Made by a program: the position numbers and the translations under genes | Source of the DNA: Spirogloea muscicola | Lineage: Eukaryota; Streptophyta; Zygnematophyceae; Spirogloeales; Spirogloeaceae | Direction: 5' to 3' | DNA: 15,462 bases | Assembly: GCA_009602725.1 (NCBI GenBank) | Contig: WELB01000015.1 | Location: forward strand, 127,888 to 143,349 | The notes under the pieces: generated by a model | What the model was told of the DNA's origin: nothing | The model's database searches: none | What the model saw: the letters and a program-made list of their open reading frames with translations, nothing else | In this document: positions 8,176-15,462 of the stretch, one piece after another | Position numbering within the stretch: position 1 is the stretch's first letter | Layout of the letters: each line of letters opens with the position of its first letter

Positions 8176-10248
8176 CTAGCTGTTGTCAGCGACAACGAGT
8201 GCATCCACCCACAGAGGCCAGAAGAAAGGCACGACGCGCCAAGCAAGTAGCAGCCGAGGGAGCCGCTGCGGTGTTTCCCCTACAGCGAGGACAAGCTCGC
8301 TGTTGCTGCCCATGGCAACATTCACAGTGCCAAGTACGCGCACCACTTGGCCAACCCTCAAGCTTCTGCGTAGTGGCAAACACGCACGAGTCGCAGGTCA
8401 GAGCTGCCGCTCAGCCACCGAGGACCAGCAAGACCAAAGATCTACTTTAGCAGGGAAATGGTTGTTGGTGACCCTTACTTCTCATGTACGACCTCTTCAA
8501 GCGCAGTCCCGGCATTCAGCGCACCGCTGACGGCCACTTCGCTTTGCAGGTATGTTGCGAGCTGTCCGGCCATTGCTGCCGCAGAAGCGAGCACGGTGAT
8601 CTGCTGGCCAGTGACCTCGTCTTCCAGGCAGAAGTCCACGGCCGCCTGATACAGGAGCATCTCGCTCACACCCCGGACCTGCGCCACCGCCCTCCGCTCC
8701 AGGATGACCAGGCCCTGAACGATTACCTCACCATGACAGTGTCAATTCAGCAGATAATTGCATCTGCGTAGACTTCTGCACGGTCCAAAGAGAACGGCGG
8801 TCTTGTCGCTGTTGCAGCTGCCATGTCGATATGTGAGAGGAACAACAAACTGGCAATTTTAAGCAGCACCTTGTCGGTTGCCGTCGCAAATAACGGCTTG
8901 CCCGCTTTTGGGAGGCAGACCGTTCCTTGCAGAAACACGCTGTGGCCCTCTGGCAGGAAGTCGCCAGGGCAGGCGGCCTTGCCGCTCTTCAGGTAACTTC
9001 GCAGCAGGGAGGCCGGCTGACAAGCCAGTGCAATATTTGCGACAAGGAGCAGGACCCACGCCCCACCGCCTGGCCACCAATGCACGACATTGTGAGGCCA
9101 ACATCATCGTCAAATCATCAGTGTGGACTATTCTCAGTAAGCTTGTCTAAGAAAAGTGTGGTAAGATGAGGTTCCTTGACATTATTGCTTAGTACCAGCG
9201 CGTAGATGTATGACGTACCTACTGCAAGTACAGCAATCCACGCCGCGTTGTTGTTGACCAAGTGCTCTGTCAGCATGGTGGCGCACGTGACTATGCCCAG
9301 GACAATGGCATTGACTGCGACGAAGAATGCATACTCCAGGCAGCGCCGGCCAAGGCCAACCTGGTTGTCATGAATGGCAGAGGAGGTCAGTCCTTTTTAT
9401 GTGATTTCGTACGAGGTCAGCACTGACAGAGGGGGACCACAGAGGTGAGGAGGCAAGACGCAAGGACTGCCAGGGCCGCCAGACGCACGCTGCCAAGCGG
9501 CTGCCACCCTCTTGACGTCCTGATGAGTCGCTGCAGAAGGAGATGAACGAAGGCGGAGCTGTACCTGGCCCCTGCGCCGCCTGCTGAGGCACGACCCACA
9601 GCCTCCAGCATGCGGTGCGCCCCCACAGTCGGCCGGGATGTCGACGGCCACGCTTTCCGACAGCCCATTGCCGCCGGAATCCTGTTGGTCCTTGGCCGCG
9701 ACGCCTTTCACCACCGGCGCGCCGTCGATGCCTCCGAGCAGCTCCGTGAGGGCGCCCACATCGGGCGCGCCGTCCGCCGCCAGCAGGCTGGCCAGAGCGC
9801 TGCGCAGGGTCGTCAACGGCGGCGAGTCCTCGCCACTGCCACCGCCGCCTTGGCCGTCGCCGACGCCATCGTCGCGCGTTCGGGCCACCTCGTCGAGCAC
9901 TGCCGTCCGCGGGGGGCTGTCATTGCCGAAGCTGGGCCCCCTGCCGCGGGCCGGCTTCACCAGGCTCAGTAGGTACGCCACGGCGCCCCGAGACTGCTTA
10001 TCACCGTCAATACTGACGGCGGAGACGGCATTGGCGTCCGCTTCTCCACCAGATTCGGCGCCGGGTGCCGGAGGCTTCCAGCGCTCGCCTCCGGACAGGA
10101 AGTCGGCGCTGGCGCCGCCATTGTCCAGCGCGAAGGCCAGGAGCGCGCGGGCCTCGCGCTCGCCGGGGCGGTCCAGCGCGCCGCTGGCGACAACGGCCTT
10201 GTTCTCGGGGATCGCTGGCAGCGCCTGGCGGTGGTGGAGCGCCGCCAT
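8176..10248 (-). CDS. Gene B: multi-pass membrane protein with GIDE-like C-terminal domain, six exons
   Basis: Exons: 10248-9565, 9530-9438, 9360-9219, 9069-8870, 8714-8479 and 8365-8176. All five introns are GT..AG and phase-consistent, giving 514 residues. The ATG sits in GCCGCCATGGCGG. Residues 1-228 are Gly/Ala/Ser-rich and probably disordered. Membrane segments lie near 243-259 (VRLAALAVLASCLL), 267-290 (YAFFVAVNAIVLGIVTC) and 300-324 (WIAVLAV, then AWVLLLVANIALA). The rest looks like one folded domain: EGHSVFLQGTV, PLFATATDKGLVILERRAVA, DFCLEDEVTGQQITVLAS, SLRVGQVVRVLGTV, LVLAVGE. This order (G-V strand, PL.A, LER, LED..TG, L+VG..V.VLG) recalls the GIDE domain of MUL1/SP1 membrane E3 ligases, but no RING is present, so this is only a resemblance. 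The last four exons are well supported. The 34-nt intron (9564-9531) and the 9438 donor are tentative. Function unknown. Confidence 0.6.
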
Positions 10249-10500
10249 GGCGGCCCCGCGGCGGGCCGCCCACGAGGCCCCTTACTGCCGGCAGCTGCGC
10301 CTTCGCTGTGCCCGGCGGGGCGTATCCCTCCTCGAAGTCCGAACAGTCGGCGGTCACTCACTAACTCGCTAACCGACACTAATGTCCATCCGTCGACAGG
10401 CTGGCTGGCGCATTCAGCGGCCGTCGCTGGCCGGCCTCCATGACCGGTGCACTCCGTGTATTGATCAAGCATTCCTCCCAATATCCTCCTTGGGCCTTGT
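10249..10500. promoter_or_regulatory. Presumed promoter and 5' UTR region of gene B
   Basis: Directly upstream of the gene B ATG (minus strand). The first 80 bp are GC-rich, then a tract with repeated TTAG/GAGTTAGTGAGTGA on the minus strand. No TATA box seen. Repeats begin at about 10508. Confidence 0.3.
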
Positions 10501-10507
10501 CGATTCT

Positions 10508-10800
10508 ACTTGCGCCTTTCGGCCCTTTCTGACCTTGTACATTATTTTGGGCTAGGCCTCCTACAGCCATTGCCTGACATTGGAGAGAGTTGCTTCATTT
10601 CGGGCTGGCTCTTCACCGGCCTCGCCCCTTTTGTTACTAAATTCACTCTCGATGAGCTCACTTTCGATCCCTCTTCCGGTCAGCGGGCTGCCGAGGGTAG
10701 TGCATGAGCCACTCCAATTTTGGGCTGACCTTTCTATTCCCCAGCCGTCGGCCCTTCTTTCCATTTCTTTGGGTGAGGCCTCTCACAGCCATTGCCGTCA
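10508..10800 (-). repeat. Y family repeats, two or three degenerate copies
   Basis: TTGCGCCTTTCGGCCCTTTC, GACCTTGTACATT, TTTGGGCT and GCCTCCTACAGCCATTGCC at 10510-10573, then a second set with TTTGGGTGAGGCCTCTCACAGCCATTGCCG at 10755-10798. As read on the + strand the order is the reverse of the copies at 6958 and 12405. No gene in this stretch. Confidence 0.6.
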
Positions 10801-10953
10801 ATCCGCCAGAGCTGTTCTCTCGGGGAAAAGCAATCTAAACTCACAGGTGGTTGGAACAACGCTGAAGTGTAACCCACAAAGTTCAACACAGTTCCCACGC
10901 GCCCTGGGGTTCGGGGGCCGGTGGTGATAATGCCGGCAGTCACAGCATGCGCC

Positions 10954-11102
10954 CCCCTAGGGAAGAAAGTGCTCGCCCATTGAGAATAGGGGCTGGAACA
11001 ACCAGCCCGAAAAAGAATGAACAGAGTACGAGAAGGGGGCCAGGGGAAGCGCTAAGTAACAGAAACAAAGCTGCTACGAGACACTCATTAACCCCTAGGG
11101 AA
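10954..11102 (+). mobile_element. X family, copy X3 with 11-bp flanking direct repeats
   Basis: A 127-bp unit (10965-11091) lies between two perfect copies of CCCCTAGGGAA (10954-10964 and 11092-11102). It begins GAAAGTGCTCGCCCATTGAG, carries the hairpin GGGCTGG-AACAA-CCAGCCC, and ends CGAGACACTCATTAA. The unit has no terminal inverted repeats and no open frame, so it looks like a SINE or similar short non-autonomous element. I see no clear tRNA-type A or B box. It is identical over about 120 bp to X4. Confidence 0.7.
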
Positions 11103-11444
11103 AGAGAAAGCGGCTGCTGATATGAAAGAATCGGCTGTGAAATGCCTAGGGAAGGAGGGAGGGGGAGAGGAGAAGAGGGAGCCCCCGTCGCGTCGTGGCG
11201 AGCGCCTCGGGTTTCGCGCCGCTGCCCGCCGGCACGCGGGGCAGCGTGCCCCCCGCTCTCTCTCCCCGGCGCTCCCTTCATCGCTCTCCGGCCGCCTCCC
11301 CTTTGGCCTGCACCCCCCCCCCCCTTCCTCCCCAAGAAGCCCGGCGGGCGCGGGGCCCCCGGCCCTGGGCCGACCACGGCAGAGCCAGCCAGGGCCCCGC
11401 TCCGCGTGTGCACCCTCGTGAGCGGCCGGTGCCGCTCGGCACCC
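11103..11444. other. GC-rich stretch between two inverted X copies
   Basis: About 340 bp with a 12-nt C run at 11313-11324 and a purine-rich tract at about 11150-11185. Long frames exist on both strands, but composition explains them. CCTAGGGA occurs again at 11143-11150. No gene called. Confidence 0.4.
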
Positions 11445-11586
11445 TCTGACAGCTGAGTGTCTCGTAGCAGCTTTGTTTCTGTTACTTAGCGCTTCCCCTG
11501 GCCCCCTTCTCGTACTCTGTTCATTCTTTTTCGGGCTGGTTGTTCCAGCCCCTATTCTCAATGGGCGAGCACTTTCTTCTGACAGC
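11445..11586 (-). mobile_element. X family, copy X4 with 9-bp flanking direct repeats
   Basis: A 124-bp unit (11454-11577) on the minus strand, from AGAAAGTGCTCGCC to GAGACACTCA, flanked by perfect TCTGACAGC repeats (11445-11453 and 11578-11586). Its flanking repeats differ from those of X3, so the two copies look like independent insertions rather than the two ends of one transposon. Confidence 0.75.
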
Positions 11587-11643
11587 CCCTACCACCTTAG
11601 CGTAGGGCTTCGCTTCATGTAGCCCCACTTCTTGCACCAGCTT

Positions 11644-11706
11644 TTGCCTGAACAATGCATTCGCTCGGACTGGCCACCCTTTCATGTCATTCGTACCGTC
11701 GCCCTT
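11644..11706 (+). repeat. R family fragment
   Basis: TTGCCTGAACAATGCATT, then GGCCACCCTTTCATGTCATT and TACCGTCGCCCT. It matches the central block of R at 5785-5830 and 12010-12055. A Y-like block (CGGCCCCTTCGGACCTTGTC) follows at 11775-11800. Confidence 0.65.
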
Positions 11707-11872
11707 TGCTCTTTAGAGATTACTCGGTGCTTCCCCTACTTGGTACTTGCTCAGTCATGTGTTTCAGCGCTTTTCGGCCCCTTCGGACCTTGTCAACTCC
11801 TTTTCTCTTCTTTCCCTGGCCATTCACTAGCGTGCAGGGCGCGATTTTAAGTCAGGCCTCCGGCTTTCGTGG

Positions 11873-12080
11873 CGGCGCTCCAGCTCCCCAAGTTAGCTTT
11901 GTCAGGTTTGTTTGTGCTCACCCGTGAGTACTAATGTCACCCCGTTGGTCTAGATACCTTAGTACATTGGGCCCCATTAGGTAGCCTTGTTAAATTTGCA
12001 CTAGATTTTGCCTGAACAATGGATTGGCTTGCATTGGCCTCCCTTTCATGTCATGGGCACCGCACGACTTCCCTCTCTTC
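11873..12080 (+). repeat. R family repeat, copy 2
   Basis: CGGCGCTCCAGCTCCCCAAG, TTTGTTTGTGCTCACCCGTG, AGTACTAATGTCA, TTGCCTGAACAATGGATTGG, CCTCCCTTTCATGTCATG and CACCGCACGACTTCCCTCTC follow one another as in copy 1. The alignment spans about 200 bp with scattered differences. This copy defines the ends of the insertion at 5658-5853. Confidence 0.75.
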
Positions 12081-12259
12081 TTTCGGGTTCGCTTTTGGCG
12101 CCCTTTGGGAGAGCCACTTTCTTCTAACAGCCCCTCTCACAGCTGCTTCTCCTCTTCCAGGGCACATCGCCCCCTCTGAACCTTGAGCTTTTCTCTCTTC
12201 TTTCTCTGTTTCCTTGTTCTTTCGTCTGTGGGCTGCCGTTCCACAGCCCACTCCCCATT

Positions 12260-12347
12260 CAGTAGAAAGTGCTCGCCCATTGAGAATAGGGGCTGGAAAA
12301 GCCAGCCCAAAAAAGAATGAACAGAGTACGAGAAGGGGGCCAGTAGA
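12260..12347 (+). mobile_element. X family, truncated copy X5 with 7-bp flanking repeats
   Basis: AAGTGCTCGCCCATTGAG, the hairpin GGGCTGG-AAAAG-CCAGCCC followed by A6, and CGAGAAGGGGGC, then it stops. CAGTAGA flanks it on both sides (12260-12266 and 12341-12347). It lacks the 3' half seen in X2, X3 and X4. Confidence 0.65.
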
Positions 12348-12404
12348 GCCTTCTTTCTTCTCTTTCGACTCAGAAGAAACAAGAAACAGCTCGTTCAATC
12401 TAAG

Positions 12405-12560
12405 GCAGTGGCTGCGAGAGGCCAGCCCAAAGAGTGGACAAGGTCCGAAAGAGCCTAACGGTGCAAACAACACAAAACACGCCTGAACCATGTGTTGGCT
12501 TAAGCTGGTCTCCCTTTTCTTTGTCGAACACCGCACGCCTTCTCTCTCGCGCAGAAATCA
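12405..12560 (+). repeat. Y fragment followed by R fragment
   Basis: 12405-12465 holds GGCTGCGAGAGGCCAGCCC with AAAGAGTGGACAAGGTCCGAAAG, a Y copy in the same orientation as 6958. At 12481-12560 an R fragment follows with GCCTGAACCATG..TTGG, ACACCGCACGCCTTCTCTCTC; its right end matches R copy 1 closely. Confidence 0.6.
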
Positions 12561-12582
12561 TGTGAATAGGTTGTTGCTTTCT

Positions 12583-12685
12583 TGCGCCTTCCGGCCCTTT
12601 TGGACCTTGTTCACTCCAATTCAGCCCCAGCCCCCATTGTTTAGCCCCAGCCCCTATCCTCAATGGGCGCGCACTTTCTTCTTCC
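12583..12685 (-). repeat. Y block joined to X fragment (X6)
   Basis: CTTGCGCCTTCCGGCCCTTT, GGACCTTGTTCACTC, then AGCCCCAGCCCCTATCCTCAATGGGC and GCACTTTCTTC, the reverse of the X start. The hairpin stem is lost here: CCAGCC is present but its partner is not. Confidence 0.6.
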
Positions 12686-13893
12686 TTTCACTGCCCTTAC
12701 CCCTATTGGGAGTGCCACTTCTTCTCGAATCAAAAAATCCTTGCTGCCTTCTTTAGCAGTCCTCTGTATTTTGCACAAAATACTGTACGTGGACAAGAAG
12801 CTTATGACTCTTCTGACAGATTTGTAACACTTTCGTAATTTAGCTGGCCAGTTGGCGCTGGTCTTTCAAACTTGCGGCTGCTTACCAGGGATTACCAGAC
12901 GACCATGCTGCGTGATACTTGCTACTTTAGTGTGTGTATTAGCACTTTGCAGTTTCTTCGGACCTTGTCCACTCTTTCCTTGCTGGCTTTCACAGCCCTC
13001 GTCTGTCTTAAGGAACTAACTTCTCAAAGACATCGCCCACTCTTGGAAAAGCATTCACTCTTGGAGCGGCCATCCCTTTGAGATTGCTGTGTCATTCTTG
13101 CTTGCTTTTTGCTATCAAATGAAGAGTGAGTCTCTTCCTTTCTCATCATCTCCCAGTAGGGGAAGATGGCTGTGCAGGGACATCTCAGAAAGAATGAAGT
13201 TCCTGACTCTCTTGACCTGTTCTTAGTACCTCGTGGGCCGGCCCTTCACAGCCCTCACCCCCTTTGGAAATGGCTGCTGCTTCTTCTTCACAGCCCTCGC
13301 CCCCGTTGCAAGAGCTGCTCATTACTCTTAGTAGTGCTTCTCCTCCTTTTTGGGCCCGCCGGGCCCCGGCTGCCGTCTCCACGCTGAGGTGGATTTACTG
13401 TCATTCAGGGTGCTACTTTCTCTGACTTGTGGCTGCTGATTAAGCGACACTCCTTCTGGTCACCTGCTTTCTTGCTATTCGACGCCTTAACCCTTGTTCG
13501 CTCTTTTGTGGTCTGGCCTCTCGCTGCCCTTGCCGCTTCCGGAAAAGGTTTCTGGAAAACCTTTTCTTCCCCGAAGGGCTTCTTCTCAAGTTGAAAGCTT
13601 CTTTCTTTTACAAAGCAAATCATTAATGAAGAAGAAGAAATGTCCTCCAAAAAGGGTGATGGCCAGCCCAACAAGAATGAGCGTTAACAGGCTGCGCCCA
13701 TTCTTCTTCCCTTGACAGAGTTCCCATCGATACTTCATCTTTCCCCAGCCTTTTTACTGCTATGGACACACTTGCTTCGAATGCAGCTCGTGCAGGCTGG
13801 CCAGCACACATGGAAGGAGCCACTGCCAGCATCAAGACTGACCCTTCACGCCTTCAGTCCTTGCTTCTTTGTCGAGCCTATGAGCGTACATAC
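12686..13893. other. Repeat-derived region without a secure gene
   Basis: Several worn Y-like blocks: CGGACCTTGTCCACTC at about 12958, GGCTTTCACAGCCCTCG at about 12985, CCTTCACAGCCCTC at 13244 and again near 13288, GGCCTCTCGCTGCCCTTGCC at 13514. A reversed GGCCAGCCCAACAAGAATGAG lies at 13662. Pyrimidine-rich on the + strand. A minus-strand frame at about 13840-13690 has protein-like texture, but its phase does not fit the nearest exon. Confidence 0.45.
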
Positions 13894-14025
13894 TTGACGT
13901 AGACTGCACACATATGGCGAAATATGACAGGCTACAAATGCCTGATTGTCGAGCGAGTCACATGGACATAGTCGATCAAGGTGGCCCCATACAATATCCA
14001 GGTTGTGCCTCTCACACTCTTTCTG
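13894..14025 (-). CDS. Possible internal exon, perhaps of gene C
   Basis: The minus-strand frame between an acceptor TACAG (before 14025; a second CAG allows 14022) and a strong donor CAA|GTATGT (exon end 13894) encodes 43-44 residues with natural texture, including KECERHNLDIVWGHLDRL and ACHISPYVCSLRQ, with five Cys. Phase is 0 at both ends. It could follow gene C if the latter's exon ended at the weak donor GGC|GTGGGG (14348). The polypyrimidine tract is poor. Unidentified. Confidence 0.3.
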
Positions 14026-14281
14026 CTGTAGCAACTTCTCTCAAGCTGCTCCACCATTATTCAGTTTAGTGTCAATGTGGGGTGACGAGGATGTTCGGGT
14101 AGGTCACCACCAAGAATAAAAGAATGTCCGCCGTGTAAGCGGACGACCTAAGGGATTCTGTAGCTTTGCTTGGAGGAAAGACAGCAATGATTGTGATCCT
14201 TGACCATGTTTGGTAGGAGGCCTTCTCGACCTGCTTGACGATCTTCAGCTATTTCTAATGTCACTCTTCAGCAGCAACGGG
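14026..14281. other. No gene recognised; short hairpin
   Basis: Contains GTCCGC-loop-GCGGAC (14126-14144, 6-bp stem, 7-nt loop) and an AATAAA on the + strand at about 14115, without a + strand gene to serve. Either an intron of gene C or its 3' flank. Confidence 0.35.
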
Positions 14282-15416
14282 CTAATTATTTTGACAGGAA
14301 TGGATGTGACACAAGGCCAACGCTACTGCGCAATTATTACACCCCACGCCGAGGGCAATTGGGGTCTGAATCCTCCTAATGACGCCTGGTAATGCGCGCC
14401 TCCGATGCTTTGCCTCCTGCAAGCTCTGTAGAGCTGGATGGGACTTCCTGCTGCTCAGAAAGTCCCAGTATCCTGCACCTTGTGGACCAGGGCGGCTTGC
14501 TGCGACGTCATCAAAAGGAGCAATAACTGCAGCATAAGAGACGGGCGGCGAGCCAACTCTGTCCTCCTTGTCACTGGTCCCAGTGCTGGATGTGGGGGAC
14601 AGGACGCAGTCGGGGCTCTGTTCGTGCTCAAAGGCAGCCTTCTTCTCCTGCCACGAGCTATGAAAGGCAGGTGGCCTGTGCTGCAAATCCGCCAAGGACG
14701 CACCAGAGCTCTCAGCTGTGTCCGACAGAGTTGCGAGGCTCGACACACTGGAGACCTCTGTGGATGTGCACGAGGACGCAGACGAGCCAACATCCACGTC
14801 AGGCTGAAGGAAGCGCAGGAGGTCGACTGTCGACTGAGGGGATAGAGGAAAGGATGTGGTCCTTGTGAACGAGCGCTCTGCCGGCTGCACAGCAAAAGCA
14901 GGAGGGCAGAGAGCCTCGTGTCAGAGTCGGAGAAAGGCAGTAAATTGGTCAAATCGAGCCTCTTATTGGGCATGGGCATTGACCAAAGCATCCAGAGAGA
15001 GCAACGGGGCTTACCTTCGCAGCCGTGGCGCCAGGGAGCATCTGGCCAGTACTCCAGACGCGCTGCTCGCCCGCCCAGGCGCCCAAAGAGGCCGGCGGCG
15101 AAGGCACCTCGAGCCGCCCCAGCAAAGCCGGCACATGGGTGGCATCCTGACCGCGGTCGTGGCGCTGCCCATCATCCGGCACCACGGCAGCCGACGGCAA
15201 GCGCTCCATCTGCGTGGCGCTTGGCAGACGAGGGAGCTCCCGACGGCCCCACTCCTGCGTCCGTATCCTCGGCAGCGCCGGCATGTCGAGCATTGCAGCC
15301 CCGGCTGGGAACGCCCTGCGCTGCCGTGGCGCGCAATCGGCAACCGGGTCCGGGATGACCAGCGGCGCCGGGTGGGGCCGGCGCCCCAGCCTCGGCGGCG
15401 CAGGGCCAGCCGCCAT
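14282..15416 (-). CDS. Gene C: Ser-rich protein of unknown function, at least two exons
   Basis: No family recognised. Exon 1 is 15416-15015 with an ATG in GGCGGCGATGGCGG and ends GCGAAG|GTAAGC in phase 0. The frame is also open to the window edge, so an earlier start is possible. After a 130-nt intron with a long pyrimidine tract and TGTGCAG, exon 2 starts at 14884 in phase 0 and stays open to a stop at 14284-14282. The model gives 334 residues if read through; the last 20 or so (rich in Cys and Ala) may be intron, and a donor at 14348 is possible. Exon 1 is Pro/Ala/Arg-rich. Exon 2 holds TVDLLRFLQPDVDV, a Ser/Thr-rich acidic region (SSVSSLATLSDTAESSGAS) and a basic segment, YWDFLSSRK, then EAKHRRRALPGVIRRI. 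No signal peptide or membrane segment. A regulatory or scaffold protein is a guess. Confidence 0.5.
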
Positions 15417-15462
15417 CGCCGCCGTCGCCGTCGCGGCCAGCGCCGCGTCACCCAACAGCGCC

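Noticed and set aside
9610-10372. 244-residue + strand frame opposite gene B exon 1
   Set aside because: Ser/Pro/Ala-rich antisense shadow of a GC-rich exon; the minus-strand frame has a perfect start context and continues into supported exons.
10965-11577. One transposon with about 120-bp terminal inverted repeats
   Set aside because: Each arm has its own distinct direct-repeat flanks, and the same arm occurs singly elsewhere (7424, 12267), so two separate insertions fit better.
10508-13700. CRISPR array
   Set aside because: Repeats are degenerate, irregularly spaced, of differing length and in both orientations, in a genome with spliced genes.
13623-13835. Minus-strand frame as another gene C exon
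   Set aside because: Its possible acceptors are phase 1 whereas the nearest upstream donor is phase 0, and its 3' part is a repeat fragment.
14126-14144. Small hairpin as a regulatory RNA element
   Set aside because: A 6-bp stem with a 7-nt loop is expected by chance at this scale, and no gene context supports a role.

Overview
The window reads as nuclear DNA of a photosynthetic eukaryote, most likely a green alga (Viridiplantae). The evidence is spliced genes with GT..AG introns in matching phases, GC-rich exons with AUGGCG starts, a plant-like KRTCAP2 gene, TTTAGGG-type telomeric heptads, and a degenerate retropepsin of the kind common in algal retroelements. No prokaryotic operon, CRISPR array or tRNA was recognised. 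The lineage is an inference.

Layout. A run of 121 T opens the window and runs straight into an open frame (gene A, + strand, 5' partial) for a basic, Ala-rich, probably nuclear protein with two exons. Its intron carries five telomere-like heptads. Gene A converges on a four-exon minus-strand gene at 2106-3108 for a KRTCAP2/KCP2 homologue, a small oligosaccharyltransferase subunit; this is the best-supported call. A GC-rich intergenic block separates it from gene D (4243-4688, +), a small predicted secreted protein with a TATA box. From about 5.2 to 6.7 kb lies a repeat graveyard. It holds retropepsin fragments in head-to-tail and inverted copies, a roughly 195-bp repeat (called R) nested in one of them, and short hairpin-bearing insertions (called X). 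Gene B (8176-10248, -) is a six-exon model for a 514-residue membrane protein with a disordered N-terminus, three membrane segments and a C-terminal domain that vaguely recalls the GIDE domain of MUL1/SP1. From about 10.5 to 13.8 kb the DNA is almost all short repeats of three families (X, R and Y). Gene C (14282-15416, -) is a Ser-rich protein of unknown function that may extend past both ends of what is modelled.

The genes do not form a pathway. I see no evidence of a new defence or metabolic system. The most notable unnamed item is family X, about 125 bp. Two copies, identical over about 120 bp, lie in inverse orientation about 360 bp apart, and each has its own direct-repeat flanks of 9 or 11 bp. 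A truncated third copy has 7-bp flanks. This fits a recently active SINE-like element with a conserved internal hairpin.

All exon models were made by eye from reading frames, splice signals and phase, without transcript data.
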